From NCBI RefSeq assembly GCF_028553885.1, contig NZ_CP067171.1, positions 62,001 to 126,000 on the forward strand: a stretch of 64,000 bases of DNA, written 5' to 3'. Both the position numbers and the translations under genes were made by a program. Under the pieces are notes generated by a model. The model saw only the letters and a program-made list of their open reading frames with translations. It was not told the DNA's origin and did not search any database. Every line of letters starts with the position of its first letter. Position 1 is the stretch's first letter. This document shows, piece after piece, positions 16,667-25,437 of the stretch. The DNA comes from Paracoccus aestuarii. GTDB lineage: Bacteria; Pseudomonadota; Alphaproteobacteria; Rhodobacterales; Rhodobacteraceae.

Positions 16667-17520
16667 AGGACCTGACCATGACCGACACGATCCAGCTGGG
16701 GCTGATCGGCGACAATATCGCCGCATCCCAATCGCCGCGCCTGCACCGGCTGGCGGGGGCGCAGAACGGGCGCACCGTGCGCTATGACAGCCTGATCCCG
16801 CGGCAGGAGGGGCTGGATTTCGACGCGCTCTTCGCGCGCTGCGCGGCGGGCGGGTATCGCGGCATCAACGTGACCTATCCCTATAAGGAGGTCGTGGCGG
16901 GGCGCCTCAGGATCGACGATCCGCTGGTCGCGGCGATCGGGGCCTGCAACACGGTCCTGTTCGGCGAAGGCCGTCCGCGCGGCTTCAACACCGATTATTC
17001 GGGCTTCGTCGCGGCCTATCGCCGGGTGCGGGGCGACAGGGCGCCGGGGGCGGTCCTGATGATCGGGGCGGGCGGCGTGGGCCGCGCGGTGGCCTTCGGG
17101 CTGGTCGCGCTCGGCGCGTCCCAGATCCGCATCGCCGACCGCGACCCCGCCAAGGCCGAGGGGCTGGCGGATGCCCTGCGCGCGGCGCGTCCCGACCTGT
17201 CCGTGGTGACGGGCACGGATGCCGCCGCCATGGCGCCCGGCGCGGCGGGGCTGATCAACGGCACCCCCGTCGGCATGGTCGGCTATGACGGCACGCCCTT
17301 GGCCGCCCCGCTGATGGCGGGCGCGGCCTGGGCCTTCGACGCGGTCTACACGCCGGTGGACACGCAGTTCCTGAACGATGCCGCGGCGGCGGGGCTGGAC
17401 ATCATCTCGGGCTACGAGCTCTTCATCGGGCAGGGGGTGGATGCCTGGGCGATCTTCACCGGCCTGCCCTTGGACCAGGCCCGGCTGCGCGCCGATCTGG
17501 CCGCGGGGCGCGACGCATGA
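16663..17520 (+). CDS. Quinate/shikimate dehydrogenase (AroE family, probably NAD-dependent and catabolic)
   Basis: A 285-residue AroE-fold enzyme. Substrate residues: SPRLH near residue 25, Lys in NVTYPYKE, Asn in ACNT, and Asp in FNTDYSG. The nucleotide site is GAGGVGRAVAFGL followed by IADRDPAKA. The Asp in place of the NRT/Arg patch of biosynthetic AroE suggests NAD rather than NADP, as in quinate/shikimate dehydrogenases (inference). A second ATG at 16678, with AAGGA 7 bp upstream, is an equally good start. Operon position between tctA and quiC supports oxidation of quinate/shikimate for growth. Confidence 0.88.
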   Translation: MKDLTMTDTIQLGLIGDNIAASQSPRLHRLAGAQNGRTVRYDSLIPRQEGLDFDALFARCAAGGYRGINVTYPYKEVVAGRLRIDDPLVAAIGACNTVLFGEGRPRGFNTDYSGFVAAYRRVRGDRAPGAVLMIGAGGVGRAVAFGLVALGASQIRIADRDPAKAEGLADALRAARPDLSVVTGTDAAAMAPGAAGLINGTPVGMVGYDGTPLAAPLMAGAAWAFDAVYTPVDTQFLNDAAAAGLDIISGYELFIGQGVDAWAIFTGLPLDQARLRADLAAGRDA

Positions 17521-19370
17521 GGACCTCGATCGCCACGGTCACCCTGTCGGGCACCCTGCCCACCAAGCTGGCCGCCATCGCCGCCGCCGGCTTCGACGGG
17601 ATCGAGATCTTCGAGCAGGATTTCCTGGCCTCCGACTTCACCCCGGAGGAGGTCGGCCGCATGGTCCGCGACCACGGGCTGGAGATCACGCTGTTCCAGC
17701 CCTTCCGCGATTTCGAGGCCCTGCCCGAACCGCATCGCGCCCGCGCCTTTGCCCGCGCCGAACGCAAGTTCGAACTGATGAACCAGCTGGGCACCGACCT
17801 GATGCTGGTCTGTTCCTCGGTCCATCCGCAGGCCCAAGGCGGCATCGACCGCATGGCGCAGGATTTCAGCGACCTGGGCGATCTGGCCGAACGCCACGGC
17901 GTCCGCGTGGGATACGAGGCGCTGTGCTGGGGCCGCCACGTCTTCGACCATCGCGACGCATGGGAGGTGGTGCGCCGCGCCGACCATCCCCGCATCGGGC
18001 TGATCCTGGACAGCTTCCACACCCTGAGTCGCGGCCTCGACCCGGAGACGATCCGCGCCATCCCGGGCGACCGGATCTTCTTTGTCCAGTTGGCCGATGC
18101 GCCGGCGATCCCGATGGACCTGCTCTACTGGTCGCGCCATTTCCGCAACATGCCGGGCGAGGGGGACCTGGATGTCGCGGCCTTCCTGCGCGCGGTGCTG
18201 GCCACCGGCTATGACGGGCCGCTGAGCCTGGAGATCTTCAACGACCAGTTCCGCGCGGGCCTGCCTCGCATGGTAGCCCAGGATGGCCATCGCAGCCTGA
18301 TCGCGCTGATGGACCAAGTGGGCGCGACGCCCCCCCTGCCGCCCCCGGCCCCGGTCGAGCGGGTCGAGTTCATCGAATTCGCCACCAGCCCCGACGAGGC
18401 CCCCGCGCTGGAGGGCCTGCTGACCAGCATCGGCTTCGACCGGGCGGGCCGTCACGTGACCAAGCCGGTCAGCCTGTGGCGGCAGGGGGCGATGAACGTG
18501 CTGGTCAATACCGATGCGACGGGGTTCGCGCATTCCTCCTTCGTGGCCCATGGCACCACCGTGTCCGAGATCGCGCTGATGGTCCCCGATGCGCGCAGCG
18601 CCCATGCCCGCGCCACCGCCCTGCTGGCCCAGCCCCATGAACAGCCCGCCACACCCGGCCAGCTGTCCATCCCCGCGATCCGGGGCGTGGGCGGCAGCGT
18701 GATCCGACTGCTGGACGGCGCGTCCGACCTGTCGCGCATCTGGGAGGTGGATTTCCGCGCCGATCCGCCCGGCGCGGGCGCGGGCATCACCGGCATCGAC
18801 CATCTGGGCCAGACCATGGCCTATGACGAGATGCTCAGCTGGTCGCTGTTCTACACGGCGATCTTCGCGGGGGAAAAGGCGCCGATGGTCGATGTGGCCG
18901 ATCCCGACGGGCTGGTGCGCAGCCAAGCGATCCGCGCGGGCGGGCTGCGCGTCACCCTGAACGGGGCCGAGGCGCGCCATACCTTGGCCGGGCGCTTCAT
19001 CGAGGACAGCTTCGGCGCCTCGGTCCAGCATGTGGCCTTTGCCAGCGACGACATCTTCGCCACCGCCCGCGCGCTGGAGGGGCGGGGCTTCCGCCCGCTG
19101 CGGATCGGCGCGAACTATTATCGCGACGCGCAGGCGCGGTTCGGGCTGGACGATGCGCTGACCGCCCGGCTGCAGGCGGCCAACGTCATGTATGACGAGG
19201 ATGCCGAGGGGCGGTTCTTCCAGCTCTACAGCGAGCCGCGGGCGGACGGGTTCTTCTTCGAGATCGTCCAGCGGCAGGGCGGCTATGCGGGCTATGGCGC
19301 GCCGAACGCGCCCTTCCGCATCGCCGCGCAGAAACGCGCCGCCCGCCCCGCAGGGATGCCGCGCCGCTAG
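17517..19370 (+). CDS. quiC: 3-Dehydroshikimate dehydratase, two-domain QuiC type
   Basis: A 617-residue protein. Residues 1-275 are a TIM barrel of the xylose isomerase-like/sugar phosphate isomerase fold (GFDGIEIFEQDF, YEALCWGRHVFDHRDAWEVV, LILDSFHTLSRG with metal ligands). Residues 285-617 are a VOC domain like 4-hydroxyphenylpyruvate dioxygenase (IDHLGQTM, VQHVAFASDDIF, FFEIVQRQGG). This matches bacterial QuiC1 proteins of about 630 residues. The barrel dehydrates 3-dehydroshikimate to protocatechuate; the role of the VOC half is not clear. It overlaps the dehydrogenase by 4 bp and meets the convergent pcaQ with a 4-bp overlap. Confidence 0.92.
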   Translation: MRTSIATVTLSGTLPTKLAAIAAAGFDGIEIFEQDFLASDFTPEEVGRMVRDHGLEITLFQPFRDFEALPEPHRARAFARAERKFELMNQLGTDLMLVCSSVHPQAQGGIDRMAQDFSDLGDLAERHGVRVGYEALCWGRHVFDHRDAWEVVRRADHPRIGLILDSFHTLSRGLDPETIRAIPGDRIFFVQLADAPAIPMDLLYWSRHFRNMPGEGDLDVAAFLRAVLATGYDGPLSLEIFNDQFRAGLPRMVAQDGHRSLIALMDQVGATPPLPPPAPVERVEFIEFATSPDEAPALEGLLTSIGFDRAGRHVTKPVSLWRQGAMNVLVNTDATGFAHSSFVAHGTTVSEIALMVPDARSAHARATALLAQPHEQPATPGQLSIPAIRGVGGSVIRLLDGASDLSRIWEVDFRADPPGAGAGITGIDHLGQTMAYDEMLSWSLFYTAIFAGEKAPMVDVADPDGLVRSQAIRAGGLRVTLNGAEARHTLAGRFIEDSFGASVQHVAFASDDIFATARALEGRGFRPLRIGANYYRDAQARFGLDDALTARLQAANVMYDEDAEGRFFQLYSEPRADGFFFEIVQRQGGYAGYGAPNAPFRIAAQKRAARPAGMPRR

Positions 19371-20250
19371 GCCCCCCGATGCATCAGCCGCACCAGCAGG
19401 TCCAGCCCCGCATCCGGGGGCTGGGCCTGCCTGCGGGTGATGCCCACCGACCCGGTCATCGCGCCTGTCCCGGTCGGCCATTCGGCCAGCGACCCATCCG
19501 CGATCCCGTCCGCCACCACCCCGCGCGAGATGAACCACAGCGCGTCCGACCGCTCCAGGATGGCGCGGCCCACGGCGGGGGCGGCGGTCTCGAAGGCCGG
19601 GCGCAGGCGCAGGTCGCGCGCGGCCAGGTAATCGTCGACCGCGGGCCGGATCAGCGCCGATCGCGGCGGCAGGATCACGGGCGATGCCGCCAGCGCATCG
19701 GCCAGCGCCCGCCCCGCCATCGGATGCCCCGCGCGCGAGACGACGGCCACCGGCTCGTCATAGAGATGGTCGAAGCGCAGCCCCGCCATGTCCCCCGATG
19801 CGGGCATCCGCCCGATCATCAGCGCGATCCCCCCCTCGCGCAGCAGGGCGATCAGGTGGGAATGGGGCCCGGTCTCGACCGCCAGGGTGACCTGCGGGGC
19901 CAGGCCTGCGAATTCCAGCGCCACGCGCGGGAACAGCCGCGCCGCCACCGTCGGCAGCACCCCCACCGACAGCCGCCCCCGGCCCGCGGATGCAGCGCCG
20001 CCGCCCCCGCCTCCAGCATCTGCAGCGCGCGGGCGGCATGGTCGCGAAAGAGCGTGCCCTCATCCGTCAGGACCAGCCGTCGCCCCTCGCGCCGGAACAG
20101 CGGGCGGTCCAGCAGCGCCTCCAGCTCTGCCAGACTGCGGCTGAGGGCGGGCTGGGTCAGGCCCTGCGCGCGGGCCGCCGCCGTCAGGCTGCCCTGCGCG
20201 GCGATGTCCAGAAAGACGCGCAGATGGCGCAGCTTGATCGCGGGATGCAT
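19367..20250 (-). pseudogene. pcaQ: PcaQ-like LysR activator with a frameshift
   Basis: The N-terminal half (HPAIKLRHLRVFLDIAAQGS from 20250, then LTQPALSRSLAELE) is a LysR HTH. The effector domain (VGVLPTVAARLFPRVALEFA onward) is in another frame. The break is at about 19968-19990, in a run of C and G. One missing base there would restore a roughly 300-residue protein of normal length, reading through PRA to RLSVGVLP. Its place, divergent from pcaDCHG, and its similarity to PcaQ suggest it activates the pca operon in response to a pathway intermediate. Either the gene is broken or the sequence has an error in the homopolymer. Confidence 0.8.
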
Positions 20251-20334
20251 GACGGTCCGGTTATGGATCAGGGATGATTTTGCATTATCAGGGGTGGTTT
20301 CACCCTGCTAAGGTTATGGGCAAGAGGAGAGATC
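20251..20334. promoter_or_regulatory. pcaQ-pcaD divergent control region with repeats
   Basis: GGTTATGG occurs at 20259-20266 and 20312-20319, 53 bp apart, which is about five helical turns. ATCAGGGATG (20267) and ATCAGGGGTG (20287) form a direct repeat 20 bp apart. GGGTG-GTTT-CACCC (20292-20305) is an inverted repeat. GGTTAT resembles the half-site of PcaQ boxes known from rhizobia, so this is the probable PcaQ binding region. Confidence 0.5.
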
Positions 20335-21108
20335 ATGCAAGCCCTGACCCGCCCCCGCGGCGTGCTGCACATCCGCGCCCAAGGGCCCGAGGATGCGCCC
20401 GCCCTGATCCTGGCCAATTCGCTCGGGACCGACCTGCGCCTGTGGGATGGGCTGATGCCGCATCTGGGGCGCTATCGCGTGATCCGCTATGACAAGCAGG
20501 GGCATGGGCTTTCGGGCCTGTGGGATGGCACGACCCTGGCCGATCACACCGCCGATGCCGCGGCGATCGCGGAATGGGTCGGGCGGCCCGTGACGCTGAT
20601 CGGCTGTTCCATCGGTGGGCTGATCGGCCAGCGGCTGGCGGCGACCCGTCCCGACCTCGTGCGCGCGCTGGTCCTGTCGAACAGCGCCGCGCGAATGGGC
20701 ACGCCCAAGGGCTGGCGCGACCGCATCGCCGCGGTGCGCGCGGGCGGCACCGCCGTCATCGCCGATGCGGTGATGGAGCGCTGGTTCGCCCCCGCCTTTC
20801 GCCGGACGCCCGAACTGGCCCTGTGGCAGGCGATGCTGGCCCGGACGCCTGCGGATGGCTATGCCGCCGCCTGCCAGGCGCTGGCGGGCGCGGATCAGAC
20901 CGATGCGACCGCCGCGCTGCGCCTGCCGGTGATGGTGGTCGCGGGCGGGCAGGACGGCGCTTCGCCGCCCGATCAGGTGCGCGCCACGGCGGACCTCATC
21001 CCCGGCGCGCGGTTCCACCTGATCCCCGAGGCCGGCCATCTGCCCTGCGTCGAGACGCCGGACGCTTTGGCCGCCGCCATCCTGCCCTTTCTGGAGGACC
21101 ATGCATGA
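20335..21108 (+). CDS. pcaD: 3-Oxoadipate enol-lactonase
   Basis: A 257-residue alpha/beta hydrolase that hydrolyses 3-oxoadipate enol-lactone to 3-oxoadipate. Motifs: ANSLGTDLRLWDGLMPHL (oxyanion region), YDKQGHGLS, the nucleophile elbow LIGCSIGGLIGQ, Asp in VAGGQDGASPP, and His in PEAGHLPCVE. AGGAGA precedes the ATG. It is the first gene of the operon and overlaps pcaC by 4 bp. Confidence 0.95.
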   Translation: MQALTRPRGVLHIRAQGPEDAPALILANSLGTDLRLWDGLMPHLGRYRVIRYDKQGHGLSGLWDGTTLADHTADAAAIAEWVGRPVTLIGCSIGGLIGQRLAATRPDLVRALVLSNSAARMGTPKGWRDRIAAVRAGGTAVIADAVMERWFAPAFRRTPELALWQAMLARTPADGYAAACQALAGADQTDATAALRLPVMVVAGGQDGASPPDQVRATADLIPGARFHLIPEAGHLPCVETPDALAAAILPFLEDHA

Positions 21109-21494
21109 CCACCCTTTCCGACACCGGCACGGCCACGCGCGGCCGCGTGCTGGGCGCGGCCCATGTGGATCGCGCCCAGGCTGCGACCACGCCCTTCGAC
21201 GCGCCCTTCCAGGACCTGATTACCGATGCGGCCTGGGGCCATGTCTGGTCGCGCGACACCATCACCCTGCGTGAACGGTCGATGATGACCATCGCGCTGC
21301 TGGCGGGCCTGGGCAATGACGGCGAGCTGGCGCTGCATCTGCGCGCCATCCCCAATACCGGGGCCAGCCGCGACGACGTGATCGAGGCGCTGCTGCATGT
21401 CGCCATCTATGCCGGCGTGCCCCGCGCCAACCATGCCATCAAGCTGGCCCGCGAGATCTTTGCTCAGGCCGACGCAGAGGAGGACTCCGCATGA
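21105..21494 (+). CDS. pcaC: 4-Carboxymuconolactone decarboxylase
   Basis: A 129-residue protein of the CMD/AhpD fold. It converts 4-carboxymuconolactone to 3-oxoadipate enol-lactone. The core [20 protein letters not shown] and [20 protein letters not shown], plus the [15 protein letters not shown] tail, are diagnostic. It is a separate gene here, not fused to pcaD as in some bacteria. ATGA overlaps join it to pcaD and pcaH. Confidence 0.95.
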   Translation: MTTLSDTGTATRGRVLGAAHVDRAQAATTPFDAPFQDLITDAAWGHVWSRDTITLRERSMMTIALLAGLGNDGELALHLRAIPNTGASRDDVIEALLHVAIYAGVPRANHAIKLAREIFAQADAEEDSA

Positions 21495-22204
21495 CCCTGG
21501 TCCAGCGCGACCGCACTTGGCACCCCCCGGCGCTGGCGCCCGATTACAAGACATCCGTCGCGCGCAGCCCGCGCCAGGCGATGCTGTCGCTGGAGGCGAC
21601 GCCGTCGGAGCTGACCGGCCCGCGCTTCGGCCATGACGACATCGCGCCGGGCGACAACGATCTGATCACCAACTATGCCAGGACGGGCGATCCGGTGGGC
21701 GAACGCATCATCGTGCATGGCCGCGTGCTGGACGAGAACCGCCGCCCCGTTCCCCATACCCTGGTCGAGATCTGGCAGGCCAATGCCGGCGGGCGATACC
21801 GCCACAAGAAGGACGCCTATCTGGCGCCGGTCGATCCGAATTTCGGCGGCTGCGGGCGGACCCTGACCGATGCCGACGGCCGCTACGCCTTCCGCACGAT
21901 CAAGCCCGGCGCCTATCCCTGGCGCAACTGGGTGAACAACTGGCGGCCCGCGCATATCCATGTCTCGGTCTTCGGGACCAGCTTCGCGCAGCGGCTGATC
22001 ACCCAGATGTATTTCGAGGGCGACCCGCTGATCGCCCATTGCCCCATCGTGAAGTCGATCCCCGACCCCCGCGCGATCGCGGCGCTGATCGCGCCCCTGG
22101 ACCTGAACGAGGCCCGGCCGCTGGATTGCCTGGCCTATCGCTTCGACATCGTGCTGCGCGGGCGACGCTCGACATTCTTCGAAAACCGGCCGGAGGGGAA
22201 CTGA
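21491..22204 (+). CDS. pcaH: Protocatechuate 3,4-dioxygenase beta subunit
   Basis: A 237-residue subunit that carries the Fe(III) site. Residues expected as ligands are in view: Tyr in [13 protein letters not shown], Tyr in [12 protein letters not shown], and the two His of [11 protein letters not shown]. The N-terminal segment [20 protein letters not shown] is typical of PcaH. It forms the (alpha-beta)n-Fe complex with PcaG, which follows with a 1-bp overlap, and cleaves the protocatechuate ring between the hydroxyls. Confidence 0.96.
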   Translation: MTLVQRDRTWHPPALAPDYKTSVARSPRQAMLSLEATPSELTGPRFGHDDIAPGDNDLITNYARTGDPVGERIIVHGRVLDENRRPVPHTLVEIWQANAGGRYRHKKDAYLAPVDPNFGGCGRTLTDADGRYAFRTIKPGAYPWRNWVNNWRPAHIHVSVFGTSFAQRLITQMYFEGDPLIAHCPIVKSIPDPRAIAALIAPLDLNEARPLDCLAYRFDIVLRGRRSTFFENRPEGN

Positions 22205-22770
22205 TGGATTACCTGAAGGAGACACCCTCGCAGACGGCGGGACCCTATGTGCATATCGGGCTGGCCCCGGCGGCGGCGGGGTTCGACGCCTATGACCGCG
22301 AGCTGGGCTTCGATCCCGTCCCGGGTGACGTGCCGGGCGATCGCATCCGCATCACCGGGCGGGTGATCGACGGGATGGGCGCGCCGGTCAAGGACGTGCT
22401 GATCGAGACCTGGCAGGCCGATGCCGCAGGCCTCTATCCCGGCCAGCCGGGGGCGGCGGCGGGGTTTCGCGGCTGGTCCCGCGTGGTCCCCGATTTCGAG
22501 ACGGGCGACTTCGTCATCGACACGATCCGCCCCGGCGCCCATGGCCGCCACGCGCCGCATATCGCGCTGTGGCTGGTCGCGCGGGGCATCAATGTCGGCC
22601 TGCAGACGCGGGTCTATCTGCCCGATGCGGACAACGATGCCGATCCGGTCCTGAACCTGATCGAGCAGCCGCATCGCCGCCGCAGCCTGATCGCCACGGG
22701 CGAGGGCGGCGCCTATCACTTCGACATTCACCTGCAAGGTGACCAAGAGACGGTATTTCTGGATGTCTGA
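22204..22770 (+). CDS. pcaG: Protocatechuate 3,4-dioxygenase alpha subunit
   Basis: A 188-residue partner of PcaH. Motifs: TPSQTAGPYVHIGLAP at the start, RVIDGMGAPVKDVLIETWQADAAG, and RHAPHIALWLVARGIN. Length is typical. It lacks the complete iron-ligand set, as expected for the alpha subunit. It overlaps the next gene by 8 bp. Confidence 0.95.
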   Translation: MDYLKETPSQTAGPYVHIGLAPAAAGFDAYDRELGFDPVPGDVPGDRIRITGRVIDGMGAPVKDVLIETWQADAAGLYPGQPGAAAGFRGWSRVVPDFETGDFVIDTIRPGAHGRHAPHIALWLVARGINVGLQTRVYLPDADNDADPVLNLIEQPHRRRSLIATGEGGAYHFDIHLQGDQETVFLDV

Positions 22771-23596
22771 TCCCTGCATCATCTGCGTGGCCATCACCGG
22801 CAGCCTGCCCACCAAGGCCAACAACCCCGCCGTGCCCATCACCATCGCCGAACAGGTGGAATCGACGCAGGAGGCCTTCGAGGCCGGGGCCAGCATCGTC
22901 CATGCCCATGTCCGCGACGACGAGGGCCGCCCGACCAGCCACCCCGACCGCTTCGCGCGCCTGATGGAGGGGATCCGCACCCATTGCCCCGGCATGATCG
23001 TCCAGCTGTCCACCGGCGGCCGGTCCGGCGCGGGGCGCGACCGGGGCGGCATGCTGCCTCTGTCGCCCGACATGGCCAGCCTGGCGGTAGGGTCGAACAA
23101 CTTCCCCACGCGAGTCTACGAGAACGCGCCCGATCTGGTCGACTGGCTGGCGTCCGAGATGGCGACCCATGGCGTCATGCCGGAGATCGAGGCCTTCGAT
23201 CTGTCCCATATCCTGCAGGCCCATGCGATGTGGAAGGACGGGCGGCTGCGGACCCGGCCCTATGTGCAGTTCGTGATGGGGGTCAAGAACGCCATGCCCG
23301 CCGATCGCGACGTGTTCGATTACTATATCCGCACGGTGCGGCGGCTGTTCGGTCAGGATGCGCCGTGGTGCGCGGCGGGGATCGGGGCGAACCAGATCCA
23401 GCTGAACGAATGGTCGGTCGCCGCGGGCGGCCATGCCCGCACCGGGCTGGAGGATAACGTCCGCCTGGACCGCGACCGGCTGGCCCCCTCGAACGCCGCT
23501 CTGGTGCGGCGGGTGGTCGAGATCTGCGACCGTCACGACCGCCCCGTGGCCGATTGGCGACAGGCCCGCGCGATCCTGGGCCTGGCCGCCGCATGA
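22763..23596 (+). CDS. Beta-keto acid cleavage enzyme (BKACE, DUF849) inside the pca operon
   Basis: A 277-residue TIM-barrel enzyme of the 3-keto-5-aminohexanoate cleavage family. The metal site HAHVRDDEGRPTSHPDRF and VQLSTGGRSG are diagnostic. The family condenses a beta-keto acid with acetyl-CoA and yields acetoacetate and a new CoA ester. It lies between pcaG and pcaB with overlaps on both sides. An attractive substrate is 3-oxoadipate, giving succinyl-CoA and acetoacetate, which would replace PcaIJ and PcaF; neither is in the window. The substrate is inference. An alternative GTG start at 22739 would add eight residues. Confidence 0.88.
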   Translation: MSDPCIICVAITGSLPTKANNPAVPITIAEQVESTQEAFEAGASIVHAHVRDDEGRPTSHPDRFARLMEGIRTHCPGMIVQLSTGGRSGAGRDRGGMLPLSPDMASLAVGSNNFPTRVYENAPDLVDWLASEMATHGVMPEIEAFDLSHILQAHAMWKDGRLRTRPYVQFVMGVKNAMPADRDVFDYYIRTVRRLFGQDAPWCAAGIGANQIQLNEWSVAAGGHARTGLEDNVRLDRDRLAPSNAALVRRVVEICDRHDRPVADWRQARAILGLAAA

Positions 23597-24918
23597 CCGG
23601 CCCGGCATCCAGCCCCATCCATGCGGGTCTGTTCGGCGATGCCGAAACCGCCGCCCTGCTGACCCCGGAGGCCGAGATCGCCGCCATGATCCGGGTCGAG
23701 GCCGCGCTGGCCGTGGCGCAGTCCCGCATCGGGGTGATCCCCGCCGATGCGGGGGCGGCCATCGCGACGGCCTGCAGCGCGATGACCGTGACGCCCGCGG
23801 ATCTGGCCCAGGCCAGCGCCCGCGACGGGGTGCCGGTGCCGGGCCTGGTGCGGGTGATGCGCGACCGGATCGGCGGGGATGCGGCGCAATACCTGCATTG
23901 GGGCGCGACCAGCCAAGACATCGTGGACACGGAGCTGGCCCTGCGGCTGCGCGACATGCTGGATCTGTGGCAAGGGCGGCTGCGCGGGCTGACGGGCGAT
24001 CTGGCCGCGATGGCGGGCGATCACGCCGATCTCGCCATGGCCGCGCGGACCTATGGCCAGGTGGCGGTGCCGACCAGCTTCGGCGCGGTGGCGGCGGGCT
24101 GGGGCTGGCCCCTGACCGATCACGACGCGGCGCTGGCGGGGCTGCGGGACCGGGTGCTGCGCCTGTCGCTGTCGGGCGCCGCGGGGACCTTGTCGGCGAT
24201 GGGGCCCGACGGGCCTGCGGTGCGCGCGGCCTTGGCCGCCGATCTGGGCCTGGCCGATCCCGGCCATGGCTGGCACAGCGACCGGTCGGGGCTGGCCGCG
24301 CTGGCGGGCTGGACGGCGGGGCTGGGGGCGTCCTTGGGCAAGATGGCCGAGGACCTGCTGCTGATGACCCAGAGCGGCCAGTCCCTGCTGCGGATCGAGG
24401 GGGCGGGCGGGTCGTCGACCATGCCGCAGAAGCAGAACCCGGTGGGGCCATCGGCGCTGGCGGCGCTGTCGCGGCAGGTGCTGGGCCTGTCGGGGATGCT
24501 GCCCGCGACCGGCCTGCACCGGCAGGCGCGCGACGGGGCGGCCTGGTTCACCGAATGGCTGATCCTGCCGCCGCTGGCCATGGCCACGGGGGCGATGCTG
24601 GCCCGGGCGGGCGGGGTGCTGGCCAGCCTGCGGCCCGATGCGGATGCGATGGCGCGCGATCTGGGGCAGGGGCACGGCACCATCCATGCCGAAGCACTGG
24701 CCTTTGCCCTGACCGATTTGGGCCATCCCCGGACCCGCGCCGCGGCCGAGGTGGCGGAGCTGTCCCGCCAGGCCCTGGCCCAGGGGCGCGACCTGACCGA
24801 TCTGGCCGCCGAACGCTGGCCCGGCCATGACTGGCCCGCGCTGATCGCGCCGCGCCTTCTGGGCACCGCCCCGGCCGAGGCGCGCGATTTCGCCGCCCGG
24901 CACCGCCGCCCCGTCTGA
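23593..24918 (+). CDS. pcaB: 3-Carboxy-cis,cis-muconate cycloisomerase
   Basis: A 441-residue member of the fumarase/aspartase superfamily. It lactonises carboxymuconate to 4-carboxymuconolactone. The superfamily signature GSSTMPQKQNPVGPSA is near residue 275, with HWGATSQDIVDTELALRLRD at about 100 and AARTYGQVAVPTSFG at about 150. It is the last gene of pcaDCHG-BKACE-pcaB and overlaps the previous gene by 4 bp. Confidence 0.95.
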   Translation: MTGPASSPIHAGLFGDAETAALLTPEAEIAAMIRVEAALAVAQSRIGVIPADAGAAIATACSAMTVTPADLAQASARDGVPVPGLVRVMRDRIGGDAAQYLHWGATSQDIVDTELALRLRDMLDLWQGRLRGLTGDLAAMAGDHADLAMAARTYGQVAVPTSFGAVAAGWGWPLTDHDAALAGLRDRVLRLSLSGAAGTLSAMGPDGPAVRAALAADLGLADPGHGWHSDRSGLAALAGWTAGLGASLGKMAEDLLLMTQSGQSLLRIEGAGGSSTMPQKQNPVGPSALAALSRQVLGLSGMLPATGLHRQARDGAAWFTEWLILPPLAMATGAMLARAGGVLASLRPDADAMARDLGQGHGTIHAEALAFALTDLGHPRTRAAAEVAELSRQALAQGRDLTDLAAERWPGHDWPALIAPRLLGTAPAEARDFAARHRRPV

Positions 24919-24989
24919 GGGCGGCGGGCTTGTCCCCGCCCGGCGGGATGTCTAGGTCCAGCAGGCCCCCGACGCCGCAAAGGCCCGCC

Positions 24990-25433
24990 ATGTCCGCCGA
25001 CACGACCTTTCTGGACACGCTGCTGCATGTCATCCGAACCCTGCGCCGCAGCTATGACCAGCGGGCGCGGGATGTGGGTCTGACCCTGTCGCGGGCCCGC
25101 GCGCTCGGGGCCTTGGCGCGCCACCATGCCTTGGGCAATCCCCCCGTCACCCAGGCCGAGCTGGCGGCCGAGCTGTCCATCGAGCCGCCGACCCTCAAAC
25201 GCCAGATCGACGCGCTGGTGGCCGACGGATTCGTCGCCCGCCAGCCCTTGGCGGGGGATGCGCGCAAGAACGCGCTGATCCTGACCGCGCGGGGCCGCGA
25301 CAGCGCCATCGCCGAACATACCGACCATCTGCGCCGCGAGGTGCTGCGCGGCATCCCCCCCGAGGATCTGGACCAGGCCGCCCGGACTCTGGCCCGCATC
25401 GCGCAAAACCTGGACCGGCTGTCGCGGGACTGA
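24990..25433 (+). CDS. MarR-family transcriptional regulator
   Basis: A 147-residue winged-helix regulator (QAELAAELSIEPPTLKRQID, then DGFVARQPLAGDARKNALILT, the wing with the typical DxR). It starts 71 bp after pcaB on the same strand and converges with pobR. It may sense an aromatic acid or CoA ester, but nothing in the sequence says which. Earlier in-frame starts exist, but the ATG at 24990 fits the family length. Confidence 0.85.
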   Translation: MSADTTFLDTLLHVIRTLRRSYDQRARDVGLTLSRARALGALARHHALGNPPVTQAELAAELSIEPPTLKRQIDALVADGFVARQPLAGDARKNALILTARGRDSAIAEHTDHLRREVLRGIPPEDLDQAARTLARIAQNLDRLSRD

Positions 25434-25437
25434 CCGC

